The notes under the pieces are model-generated. The model was given only the letters and a program-made list of their open reading frames with translations. It had not been told where the DNA came from and made no database searches. Below, in pieces: positions 28,301-35,773 of a stretch of 39,050 nt of DNA. The DNA is from a virus, in the IMG/VR virus record IMGVR_UViG_3300018421_000073, positions 1 to 39,050 of that record. One strand, written 5' to 3'. Every line of letters starts with the position of its first letter. Position 1 is the first letter of the stretch. Position numbers and translations under genes: made by a program.

Positions 28301-31300
28301 ATCTTTCCATCTCTTTCTGTAATAGCAAATTGAGCGCCAATACCATCACCGTCCAATACTACAACTTTTGGATTGACATAATTGCTTCCAGAGTTGGTAA
28401 CTTCTACTGAAGAGATAACATTTAAATTAGAATCGTATTTTACAGTTGCTTCTGCGAGATTGGTAGAACTTGGATAAACTCCAGTAACAATAGGAACTTT
28501 TTTGTAGTTTCTACCGATATTTTGTACAGATACTGTATTAATTTCTCCAACAGCGAACTGTGCTTGTGTGCTATATGAAATAGATCCAGATCCATCCCAT
28601 TGTGGAATTGATCCTAATGAATATGAGAATGCATTGCTGGTAACAAAATTAACAACATGTCTTCCAGCAAGAGGATCTCTAACAACTCTTAGATATGAAT
28701 TGTTGCTACTGATTTGACCATTCTTGTCAAAATAGAAATAATTGGAAAAATTTGAACTTTGTGGATTAGTATAAGTATTAGTTGCAATTCTGGAACCAAA
28801 TCCAAATTTCATATCAACAAATGAACCAGGATTTCCTTGTGCAATATCAGGTTCAGATTTCTCTGTAGAGAGAATGTTATAATTTCCACTTGGACTAAAG
28901 TCTAAATGAGATCCTATTAATGAAGAATCCGAAGTATCAAACAAGTAGCGATATGCTTCTTGAACTTCAATGATTGGGTTTACCGTCCATTCAGACACAA
29001 AAGTATTTGGAGCATTTGTGTTGAAAATGCTCATTGTTGGATCTAACTTGAATTCGAATCTATTTTCTGGATCTGTAGCTGCAATTACTTTTACAAATTT
29101 TCTGGGCGTACTTTCATCGAAGAATGATGTTTGAGTTGTGATTGGTTGCAGTGTGTTTAGAGACTGACTAGATGGGTATATTACTAGTAGTGATTGGTTA
29201 TTTTTATCATAAGTTATAGTCTCGCTGCCATTCAGGGTAAATGTATTTGTAAAATTATACCCAGCATTATACCAAGATACTGGTGCATTATTATAATGAT
29301 CTGTGGCAGTAGTTCCTTCTTGTCCTCTTATTACAGTCAGGGTATCGTTGCCAACTTGATTATTGACAATAGAAACAATTTTGACTACCTCAGAATCAAT
29401 CAATAGTAAATCATTATTTGAGTAATCAGCAGCACTGGCTACTTTGATCGTAGTTGCTTCCTCTGATACACCAACATGATCAACATAGAATTTTACTCTC
29501 TGCGTAGATGAACCAGCAGATCTGTTTAAATCAGAATCTTCGATAGAAAGAACATCTCCTCTCTTATATCCAGATCCGCCATCTTGAATCTGAACACTTG
29601 AAACATATCCAGTTACATCGTTAGCATTTATTGGACTGACAACAACGCTGACTGTGGCATCAGATCCAGATCCACCAGAAATTGGGACATTTGTATATGT
29701 TCCAACAGGATACAAAAGACCCGCATTTACAATCAGAAGTCTTCCAATTCCATCATAGTCAACAGTCGTATTATAAACAGGAGTTTGCAGTTTTACTTCT
29801 TGGTAAATTCTCTTCCTTACAAAATACTTTCTAGTCTTTGTAGAGTCATTTGGATTTACTGATACATTAATTACATCATCCACACCCATTTTGTGTTCTT
29901 CATTGGTGTAGACTAAAGCAATATTTGCATCAATATCGAAAGGAACTAAACCATCACTGAGATAATCGATGTTTTCAATTTTAGAACCAGATGTATCTGA
30001 TAGATTGTCACTCTTTAAGAAGTAATTTAATGTCTCATTATCTTGGAATGCACCACTCAGAACCTTAACAAGTACGGTATTTCCAGCAGTTACACTTTCC
30101 AAAACCTCTCCAGTTGCCGCTGTGGTAACAACACCATCGGTCAAAGAAAGAACAGATCCCTGTGAATAAGTTGAAACTTTATCAAGGGAAAGTCTCAATA
30201 CCTTAATATCTGTAGCAAAGGTAGCGGTGTTATTGAACTCACCATGAACATCTCTAATAAGAATAGTATTGTCGTTTCTTATTGTTCCTACAATTGTGCC
30301 ATATGCACCAGAACTTGGTTGCCTTAGTGTATCGCTTTCAAAAACATACGATGGAATTGTGATAGTTAATTTGACCGCTTTAGTCTCAAAACTCTCAAGA
30401 GATGATACAGTCTTTCCCTTTACAGAGCTCACAACCGCTTCTACCTCTCCACCTTCTGTGCCAGAGTTATCAAATACTAATTGGGATCCAACAGAAAATG
30501 TATCTACAGAAGAAACAACATCAACCGAATCAATACTTCCAGACTCCAAATCCTGAACAAATGCACTTAGTCCACCACCATTTGATGGCAGTCCAGGAGT
30601 AAACAATCTTTTTACATTTCTAGAAATGTTTGACTGATTTAAATTCGTATTATAATTTGAATCTACAGGAAGCGAGTAGAAATTTTCTCCAACAATATAT
30701 GGAAATACTGGTGTTTGATCTGACTTGATTGTCAAGAAGTATGCATATGTTCCATTTGGAAAATCTGTAGTTACACAGAATCTTCCATTGTTTTCATCAA
30801 GAGATCCTGATTTGTGTCTATACTCATAATCCTGAATAAATGTACCAATTTCATATTGCTCATTGGTTGGACCATATTGTCTGCTATTCTTAAGACCATA
30901 GCTGCTCCTCATCCTAACAATGGAACTTTGTGGATTGAGTGGATCTTCGTGACCAAATGGACCATAAATTGGGTTACCATCATAAGCAAATCCAAGAATT
31001 GGTGAATGAGTCTTTACGGATGGTTCTTGGTCTAGATTATCTAAATTATCATTTAATTCAATTCTAAGTGCTTTGGGGTTAGCAACATGAGCATATCCAT
31101 ATTCCAATGCATTATTGTAATTTAAGAATACAAACCCGTTATTGTCATCTAGTTTAGAACCTAAGTTCTTATAACGATCTTTAACCCAAGTTGTAATTTC
31201 TGCTTCTGCGATAGCACCAGAACCAATGGAGACGATATCAACTACAACATTTTCTTGTGTATAGAAAGATCCACCATTGATTAACTCGAAACCAGTCAAT

Positions 31301-33264
31301 TCTCCATTTGAAATAACGGAGGTATACTCTGCCAATCTACCTTTTCCTGCAGAGTCTCTAATTACGACTAGTGGTGGAGTCGAATAGTATTCACCAGGAT
31401 TATCAATGATTAAATCTGTTATCTGACCATTAGTTACAGTTGCTCTGACAGAAGCACCTCTACCAGATACTAGTTCTACTGTAGGAACGCTGCCATATAG
31501 TCCTGGTTCTAAAATCTCAACAGATTCTACGAACTGACCAGACAATTTTGAAATTGCTCTTCCCGCAACGCCATTGATCAGAACATATGGAGCATTTTTA
31601 TAGTTGGTGCCTTGTGTAAGCACCTTGATGGTTTCAAGTCTTCCAAATTTTACAACATCTGTATCTTTGTAACCATACAATCTAACACCATTTACAAGAA
31701 TTCCAAAATCATTTGTTGGAGTTTTATAAACCTCTGTGGTGTTGATTGATTCTTTTCTAATAAGTTTTAAGATCTTCTGATCAGCAAGATTGCCAGGAAT
31801 AGAAGTTACATTTTCCAGAATAGGATAGCGTGGGTATCCAGAAGAAGCAATATAATAGAATTGGTCATCCGCAAATATAGCAGATACATCAGTAGAAAGA
31901 TTAGAGAGGTTGTTAGTATATGTGGGATTTGTTGGAGATGTTGGTCTTGCATTTGTTTGCGATGTTAACCACCTTATTCCCTGAGAAGTGACAATTTTTG
32001 GATCCTGAGTTTCAAATCCAGGTTTTGATACTTCAATTCTGTCATCAACAGAGGCGTTTGGTTGGGGATTAACTGGTTGTAGGTTATAGATTAACCCAAA
32101 AACCAACATCTTAACATCATCATTGCCAATAATGATGGGATCATAAACTGGTGTTCCGATTGGATAACTAGCAGACTGGTCTCTAGTCTTGATCGTAAAC
32201 TGAGTTACATTCTTATCTTCAAAGGTAAATGTCTCAGCACCGATCATGAAAGATCCTGAGTTCTTCCATCCCAATGTCGATACAACATTTACCCTATCCC
32301 CAGTTGCAACTGTAGAAGAAAGTGAACTAGATAATTGAGTTTTTGTAGTAATTTCAAACTTACCGTTTAATGTTTCTGTAGCAAGAAACAAATTGTAAGT
32401 ATCTTCATCATCTACTTTAGAATCAAATCTCACATTATCTACAATAGCAGATGCGAAACCGTACCTGTCTGTTGATTCTTGAGTAATTGACTTACCAACT
32501 AAAGAATTGATATCTCCAGATAAAACTTTTACACGCAACGCATAACCTTGCGTCCAATCAGATGTGGAAGACTTATAGGTAAAATCTGAAGGATTATATA
32601 CAGAAGGTCTATTCTCTATGCCGCCTTCTACAACAGTATTAAAGAGAAATTGAATTGAATTTTCGGTTCCTTTTGATCTGTAGAATTGACCAATGTTCTT
32701 GATAAGAGTTCTCTTATCAACTGCATTCTTCAGATATTTTTCTGGAAATGATGCTAGGTATTGATTTTCAAAATTCTTGACAAAAGCATACAAGAATAGA
32801 TTACTAATATTTTGTACTAACTCTCCACCAGAGTGGGTTGCTGCTTGAGTAGTTACAAATTCTGTAGCGGAATACAAATCGCCAAGTTTTGTATTTCCAC
32901 TTACTCCCCTAGAAACATTTACAAAACTATTGTCTGTTCTTGACTTATAAAAGCAAATCTCATTCCCAATCTTAATGTATCCATTCTCCTCGGGGAATGA
33001 GGTAGCATCATCTACATTAATGGTAGTTTCAGACGCAGAATGATTACCATTCAGAGTTGTACTCTGCTTTAGTAGATTGCTTTCATAGTAATCGATGTTT
33101 GTGTAAACATCTAAATTATTGGCAATATCAAGCGGACCACCTTGGATCTCAAGGCTCTCGTAATACTTGGTAAGAAAGTTACCAAATAATTCATACTCGG
33201 TATTAATGAACTCTGGGAGTTGAGTCTCAATCAGAGTTGAAATTGATCTCTTTGTTACCGCCAT
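22330..33264 (-). CDS. Giant YHYH-domain virion structural protein in the gp7 position (3644 aa)
   Basis: Lies between genes 6 and 8, where T4 has gene 7 (1032 aa). The N-terminus (ISTLIETQLPEFINTEYELF, FLTKYYESLEIQGG, then a helical region to about residue 215) resembles wedge-initiator openings of marine T4-like phages. Later modules: Gly-x-x-Tyr beta repeats (about 555-690); a YHYH-type domain (about 753-850) with HSPILGFAYDGNPIYGPFG, LDENNGRF and GTYAYF; a degenerate cupredoxin-like stretch (about 1440-1530); two helical FCDAIQHDIRFGGN / CRRDTGYFIDA modules (about 2045-2160 and 2300-2400); three LNGVIQ-type modules (about 1990-2650); and one TYDP/FTC repeat (about 2930-3030). It is probably the central wedge protein enlarged by accessory domains. 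Equivalence to gp7 is inferred from position and N-terminus, not from full-length similarity. Confidence 0.85.
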   Translation of the reverse strand: MAVTKRSISTLIETQLPEFINTEYELFGNFLTKYYESLEIQGGPLDIANNLDVYTNIDYYESNLLKQSTTLNGNHSASETTINVDDATSFPEENGYIKIGNEICFYKSRTDNSFVNVSRGVSGNTKLGDLYSATEFVTTQAATHSGGELVQNISNLFLYAFVKNFENQYLASFPEKYLKNAVDKRTLIKNIGQFYRSKGTENSIQFLFNTVVEGGIENRPSVYNPSDFTYKSSTSDWTQGYALRVKVLSGDINSLVGKSITQESTDRYGFASAIVDNVRFDSKVDDEDTYNLFLATETLNGKFEITTKTQLSSSLSSTVATGDRVNVVSTLGWKNSGSFMIGAETFTFEDKNVTQFTIKTRDQSASYPIGTPVYDPIIIGNDDVKMLVFGLIYNLQPVNPQPNASVDDRIEVSKPGFETQDPKIVTSQGIRWLTSQTNARPTSPTNPTYTNNLSNLSTDVSAIFADDQFYYIASSGYPRYPILENVTSIPGNLADQKILKLIRKESINTTEVYKTPTNDFGILVNGVRLYGYKDTDVVKFGRLETIKVLTQGTNYKNAPYVLINGVAGRAISKLSGQFVESVEILEPGLYGSVPTVELVSGRGASVRATVTNGQITDLIIDNPGEYYSTPPLVVIRDSAGKGRLAEYTSVISNGELTGFELINGGSFYTQENVVVDIVSIGSGAIAEAEITTWVKDRYKNLGSKLDDNNGFVFLNYNNALEYGYAHVANPKALRIELNDNLDNLDQEPSVKTHSPILGFAYDGNPIYGPFGHEDPLNPQSSIVRMRSSYGLKNSRQYGPTNEQYEIGTFIQDYEYRHKSGSLDENNGRFCVTTDFPNGTYAYFLTIKSDQTPVFPYIVGENFYSLPVDSNYNTNLNQSNISRNVKRLFTPGLPSNGGGLSAFVQDLESGSIDSVDVVSSVDTFSVGSQLVFDNSGTEGGEVEAVVSSVKGKTVSSLESFETKAVKLTITIPSYVFESDTLRQPSSGAYGTIVGTIRNDNTILIRDVHGEFNNTATFATDIKVLRLSLDKVSTYSQGSVLSLTDGVVTTAATGEVLESVTAGNTVLVKVLSGAFQDNETLNYFLKSDNLSDTSGSKIENIDYLSDGLVPFDIDANIALVYTNEEHKMGVDDVINVSVNPNDSTKTRKYFVRKRIYQEVKLQTPVYNTTVDYDGIGRLLIVNAGLLYPVGTYTNVPISGGSGSDATVSVVVSPINANDVTGYVSSVQIQDGGSGYKRGDVLSIEDSDLNRSAGSSTQRVKFYVDHVGVSEEATTIKVASAADYSNNDLLLIDSEVVKIVSIVNNQVGNDTLTVIRGQEGTTATDHYNNAPVSWYNAGYNFTNTFTLNGSETITYDKNNQSLLVIYPSSQSLNTLQPITTQTSFFDESTPRKFVKVIAATDPENRFEFKLDPTMSIFNTNAPNTFVSEWTVNPIIEVQEAYRYLFDTSDSSLIGSHLDFSPSGNYNILSTEKSEPDIAQGNPGSFVDMKFGFGSRIATNTYTNPQSSNFSNYFYFDKNGQISSNNSYLRVVRDPLAGRHVVNFVTSNAFSYSLGSIPQWDGSGSISYSTQAQFAVGEINTVSVQNIGRNYKKVPIVTGVYPSSTNLAEATVKYDSNLNVISSVEVTNSGSNYVNPKVVVLDGDGIGAQFAITERDGKILDIIITNKGKNYTKAPTISIVESDVKLFAYGSRVGLPKNVRIVKNGSSFHQDKTILPEYTGSYVLVVSGYTKNFLKGERLTQTINGTEVFSALVGEWRNGSNLLKIYNIDGDLREDYPITSKISQQTVNIEKTYVTVFDLDLQPYSDNTGRFISDRGRIGNANQRITDSFFYQDYSYVVKSRTSIESWRDLVKDTTHPAGFKLFGEVIIDPKVEAPNGVEMPTEMPKSDHYSIIELWDPDKNKITVESTKRTLTQTIISTEDYRSIRSTGSVDVNEFDLQTLRARELSLKQLETDPSPFDGTFNSSGQLVGTKTFTLYNGGSPYTPYSAENLIVTLDGVLQEPNVAYTLSGNQITFATPPLGFAVVEGQEIPAQKVLIRNIEFLDNVYNDKHFRKIRNFYQRDGRWIDAANQIDLNTNFIVAETIGWFENKYSTQLSDGTIPWTAIEQKFTADLRNFCDAIQHDIRFGGNVKSKEYADSFRTKYSRQNIEFNDAAQYVVRLAKMATRNWDWVAVNVSYTAGSDLITVDSTDNIAIGAYVSSGSAFPSDANIRVIEIVSDTQVRVSANALVSSSVAPAGSASPGVTYLNGVAAAGSNSLPTATGAVTPPNTYSLPPGSSLSIPPIFSGLNQATFSFSGVNNGTFYDASNLIQKNKDYIIDYAINYAKDKYPGLTWSTKESKCRRDTGYFIDAAIFHLRFGGNNKFVEYAELYFKGSTLNYIVDEFEETKDVFKLVLTDLCVKAMRQSLPGTTPYTNIGPVTDTEVIIDLVSPACAGVESSLNTYWEIVEEILNVGPKVIDPSPVNPSRSGYYLSNFTVYTNYNIIPDPELLSRECEDVVSALSVYASIMENSMVDNVTTPLTLPDYIDGETKDFELYWDDDGSPVALTEADENLFVALNGVIQRTKHSPNEPAFDAYYIDKTVVPNLIKFSSPPIWDQDLSARTIGEPTQVEKFFAVNVGNQKRYTIDDANIDGETTGPHQIVSVAEDTILNIDDERFLIVILNGVIQKRVTAYEIVGSTITFSYPIRSEDVVDIRLFYGRDIEPTVTIHNFDINGYLYDKTVSMTGAFVASDFNSFAVTNDYALTTYEIIYLYQEDGSDIYPIGKVYDWKVISQDQLELKIYTNNIDFDPNRATYAKTLGASTSSTHFFGSPLITISSTETQLVKTDRSYFKNDVKKSNDLLQRKGFFRLSPGDKIKVDGESSYRTIRSTPDKVSSKDFRVNHDGANSIYGSFGITRYNGKTFGEGLSIKAEIENGSVSKLIWNERQVREEVQNISTHTITDATYDPAAGIFVGTIPNHGFSEGQFVKFANNSVVFTCALDANTTQHSYPRQGIDPLAGKWIVIDSVTTNTFTVNVGISSDTSAHTFVTSTPGGLSRGTNILYRFYRPTAYNYEIPPNIEFIPKNSNGGGARARVVTSKGDVIGVELVSGGSGYTEAPNVVVTRKYNVVKQDDIKVSLIKLNVQSVVSQSLTISSFVSAIELPPPNQAFISTIILRSPSSSSDTIETEINPDPIEEGAAFMPEGSTQPGAGNIVYITPDPVEINGEGGVLRLQSADREVSRIVSVRAEDIVTFTALTANRVATSIVQVEVDNSRITSAGSFTAPGGYLQAPLNIGDTIVYIGNTGRFSSHGKLLVGTEVVYYPRKGEDRFVNITRAQDNTVEQNWAPGTFIRQVEDYVSVAFGGVSSFVSETSVKSGVADGRSERLTQSQSQTIVASSSTVTLQKTQIVQAEVDVISISSVTFDRRRQTTSQGDVANTIQTVTIAATAEIQIETESTVLGNSLREIVFFAPPGGVVDYFQETIYFTNPVSTRNSGDITLVSREVVQRDGTSIEIRNILESEEVDYVGNYTVGNLGANIKSWNYVSKDEGLIPSSGISIAEFERIFASVTINDFEFRGNSNFTLAGDKFNLGIPSFNNPVAVTTTTGATIPTTISVNSTTHFPSSGYLFTSAGALIQYTGKTSTTFTGCTFVRGTNTITNGDELVFYVIS

Positions 33265-33269
33265 CTATA

Positions 33270-35072
33270 TTACTCTGCGTAAGCAATAAAACTACTGTTT
33301 GCAATATCAACATCAAGATATACTTCTCTTGAAGCAATAATATCATTCTGTCTAGGCAGAACTCTTAGTTGAATTCTGTTATCAACAAAAGACCCTTTGA
33401 TAATCGTTAGATTATTCATCATGATTTCGCCATTTTCATAATCTACTGTGCCCACAAAGTCGTTCAGGACTACTTTTTTACCAGTAGCAGAGTCTATCCT
33501 ATATAGGACGATTTTGCCTAACCTATCTTCCAAATAGACTGTATAATTGGGATATTCAGTAACAACAAAACCTGTCGAAGAGACTACAGGATCGTCGTCA
33601 TCTAGAAATGCATTTTGATAACAAATCTCGTAGAATGTTGTGCTATTGAGAATAGGGATAAAGTCCTTCCTCATTGTAACAGAAGTTAAGTTCGAGTTGA
33701 TTGATAAATCTGTATTATCAATAACGGCAATCGCTTTACTGTATCTAAATTTACCATTAAACTTCTCTGTGTCAGACGATTCAATGTAAGACTGCACAGC
33801 ACCGATTACTTTTGATTGAATTTGTGCAGGTTTATCGCTGGTCTTGCTCTTGTTGTAAAAAATCTTACTGGTCAACTCAACATAGAGAATAGATGGATCT
33901 ACCAGCTCAGGAATAACCGAAGCAACGCTATATTTTTTAAGTTCTTGCTTAATTTCTTGTTTTGTGATGCTTGTTAAGTATGCCGCATCTTCTGGTTTAA
34001 TAGCAATAAAGACACGACCATATTGAGGTGGTACTTGATCTTCACCACCAAAAATAATAATGTCACTTACTGCGGGGTAGATATTACGAATAAGTGCATC
34101 GTAGTCATCAGCAGTTACTGCTCTGTTTTGTGATGCATACGCTTTTGGAGCAGTGTATTTAATCTTCTTAATAGTCTCAATGTCTTCCCCACCAGCAGCT
34201 GCTATGGTTTTTGAAGTGTCTATAGTAACTACTGGTGTGCTAGGTGCTTGACCATCTGGGTTTTCTAGTCTTCCATTAAATGTGAAGGACTTAACACCAT
34301 TTGATATTGGACCACTGGTTATTAGATATCCTACCTCAACCTTCTCACCATTCTGAAGCGCCCTACCAATTACACCATCTCCAAATACCAATTCATATCT
34401 CTCATCCTCAATCTCCTCTAGGTGGAAAATTTCTGATTGAGGATTTGCATTGAGAATATTGTCGATTAAAAGAAATTCTTTATATACGGTAGAATTCGAA
34501 TTCTCAAATACTTTTACTGTAATAGTATTTGTATCAACACCAGAATTGTCAATTACGAAACGCTGATTCTTAAGTGAAGTGTTGATAATATATGTGTTCT
34601 TGACATATGATCCTTCTTTGATAGGAACATTAGAGAAAGTCGCTACATTGTTTAAAACTTGTGCTTTTACATCTTTAACTGCCACATACTGATACAATGT
34701 GTTGTCATAAGATGTGATGAATCCTGTTCCTGCCTTTAAAATCAGTTCGGTGTCATTTCCAGGATTGGCATATGATGCATTAAAAGTTAGATATGCCGTT
34801 GGTGCTGTAATGGACTTTGGTCTATAACCAAGTTGTTTGGCAATAGAGACAACATTATCCCTCAAGGTAGCAGAACTCAAAAAGAGTTCATTTGCCACCA
34901 TATTGGTGTTAAATGCAGTATAATATGTGTTGTATGCTAATACATCTAGTAAGGTTGCAAAAGCAGAACCCTCAAAGTCATAATCAGTGAAATCTGAATT
35001 GGATCTCAGATATTCTTTAAGATTATACTTAATCTGATCAAAATCTAGATTAGCTACCTGTGCGTATGGCAT
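33270..35072 (-). CDS. 6: Baseplate wedge subunit gp6
   Basis: A 600-residue protein close to the usual gp6 length (T4: 660). N-terminal signatures are LDFDQIKYNLKEYLRSNSDF, FEGSAFATLLDVLAYNTYY and LRDNVVSIAKQLGYRPKS. The central block DERYELVFGDGVIGRAL (about 223-240) and the downstream AVTADDYDALIRNIYPAVSD (about 318-338) are typical of gp6 and the related baseplate-J fold. In T4, gp6 dimers form the inner ring that links wedges and drives the sheath-contraction switch. The ATG directly abuts the gp25 stop (TAAATG), and the next gene starts 5 bases after its end, so 25, 6 and the 3644-aa gene are very likely cotranscribed. Confidence 0.95.
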   Translation of the reverse strand: MPYAQVANLDFDQIKYNLKEYLRSNSDFTDYDFEGSAFATLLDVLAYNTYYTAFNTNMVANELFLSSATLRDNVVSIAKQLGYRPKSITAPTAYLTFNASYANPGNDTELILKAGTGFITSYDNTLYQYVAVKDVKAQVLNNVATFSNVPIKEGSYVKNTYIINTSLKNQRFVIDNSGVDTNTITVKVFENSNSTVYKEFLLIDNILNANPQSEIFHLEEIEDERYELVFGDGVIGRALQNGEKVEVGYLITSGPISNGVKSFTFNGRLENPDGQAPSTPVVTIDTSKTIAAAGGEDIETIKKIKYTAPKAYASQNRAVTADDYDALIRNIYPAVSDIIIFGGEDQVPPQYGRVFIAIKPEDAAYLTSITKQEIKQELKKYSVASVIPELVDPSILYVELTSKIFYNKSKTSDKPAQIQSKVIGAVQSYIESSDTEKFNGKFRYSKAIAVIDNTDLSINSNLTSVTMRKDFIPILNSTTFYEICYQNAFLDDDDPVVSSTGFVVTEYPNYTVYLEDRLGKIVLYRIDSATGKKVVLNDFVGTVDYENGEIMMNNLTIIKGSFVDNRIQLRVLPRQNDIIASREVYLDVDIANSSFIAYAE

Positions 35073-35465
35073 TTATCGTGTTCTCTCTAGGAAAAAGTCA
35101 ACAGTTACTGGAGTGTCTTCTCTACCGACAATAGTATAAGACAGTTCTACTTCGTAACCATTTTCTGAAGAGTCTGGAGTACACAATATGGAATCGATCG
35201 AAATCCTTGGTTCGTAGGTTTTCAAGGTATCGGCAATTTCATTTCTCAAGATTGCTGCTGAACCATAATCCAATGGTTCAAACAACATTCTAGCAATATC
35301 ACACCCCAGTCTAGGTTGAAATGGTCTTTCACCCTTTTGAGTTAACAAAAGGTTCTTAATTGACTGTGCAATAGCTGCCTTATCCTTAACAACGATAAGA
35401 TCATCGCTGACAGGGTGTTTTTTGAAAGTGACACTCAAATCTTTGAATGTCTGAACAGTAGGCAT
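35073..35465 (-). CDS. 25: Baseplate wedge subunit gp25
   Basis: A 130-residue protein, the usual length of gp25 (T4: 132). It shows LLTQKGERPFQPRLGCDIAR and FEPLD (residues 40-65) and the family's EPR motif at 85-87 (TYEPRISI). gp25 is the conserved wedge protein that binds gp6 and gp53 and nucleates the sheath; it is shared with type VI secretion (TssE). Its leader has no clear Shine-Dalgarno sequence but carries an AATAAATA promoter motif and a 7-bp hairpin. It abuts gene 6. Confidence 0.95.
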   Translation of the reverse strand: MPTVQTFKDLSVTFKKHPVSDDLIVVKDKAAIAQSIKNLLLTQKGERPFQPRLGCDIARMLFEPLDYGSAAILRNEIADTLKTYEPRISIDSILCTPDSSENGYEVELSYTIVGREDTPVTVDFFLERTR

Positions 35466-35471
35466 GACACA

Positions 35472-35491
35472 GAATTAGACTAAGCTAATTC
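35472..35491 (-). promoter_or_regulatory. Inverted repeat in the gp25 leader
   Basis: GAATTAG (35472-35478) and CTAATTC (35485-35491) form a perfect 7-bp stem with a 6-nt loop. The hairpin ends 6 bases before the gp25 ATG. If transcription starts 5-7 bases after the AATAAATA motif, it would begin inside the 5' arm, so the structure may form only in read-through transcripts. Confidence 0.4.
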
Positions 35492-35499
35492 TATTTATT
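35492..35499 (-). promoter_or_regulatory. Late promoter-like motif AATAAATA upstream of gene 25
   Basis: Minus-strand AATAAATA fits the NATAAATA late consensus and lies 27 bases upstream of the gp25 ATG, in the 33-base gap between the 71-aa gene and gene 25. It would drive the core wedge genes. Confidence 0.5.
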
Positions 35500-35714
35500 C
35501 ACTCGTGCCAACGCTCTACGAAGTCATCAAAACCGCCTGCTCCTCCACAAGGACGCTCAAGGCGGTCTTCAGGAAGTGGATATAGTTCTTCCTTCATCTT
35601 TGATCTACGACGCTTTGCAGCGGCATCTAGGAGGCGATCACTGTCCGTTTCAGTAATCAGTGTCATACCTTCTTCGATAAATTCTTCACTTTTGTCTACT
35701 GGAAATAGTCCCAT
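35499..35714 (-). CDS. Small acidic protein of unknown function (71 aa)
   Basis: A 71-residue frame with one of the best Shine-Dalgarno sequences in the window: AGGAG (plus-strand CTCCT, 35722-35726) 7 bases before the ATG. It contains a basic patch AAAKRRRSKMKEEL (about 32-45), then PLPEDRLERP and a C-terminal FDDFVERWHE. There is no signal peptide or membrane helix. It stands alone between a palindromic terminator-like element and the gp25 promoter motif. I do not recognise a family. Confidence 0.75.
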   Translation of the reverse strand: MGLFPVDKSEEFIEEGMTLITETDSDRLLDAAAKRRRSKMKEELYPLPEDRLERPCGGAGGFDDFVERWHE

Positions 35715-35728
35715 TGAAATACTCCTGA

Positions 35729-35748
35729 AAAAAGTTCTAGAACTTTTT
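35729..35748. terminator. 20-bp perfect palindrome with A/T tracts, terminator-like or operator
   Basis: A5-GTTCTAGAAC-T5 is perfectly self-complementary. As RNA on either strand it forms an 8-bp stem with a CUAG loop and a following U run (six on the minus strand). It sits in the 59-base gap after the oxygenase gene. The stem is AT-rich and weak, so it could be a protein-binding operator instead. Confidence 0.45.
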
Positions 35749-35773
35749 ACGGGGTTGCTATCCCTACTAATAG

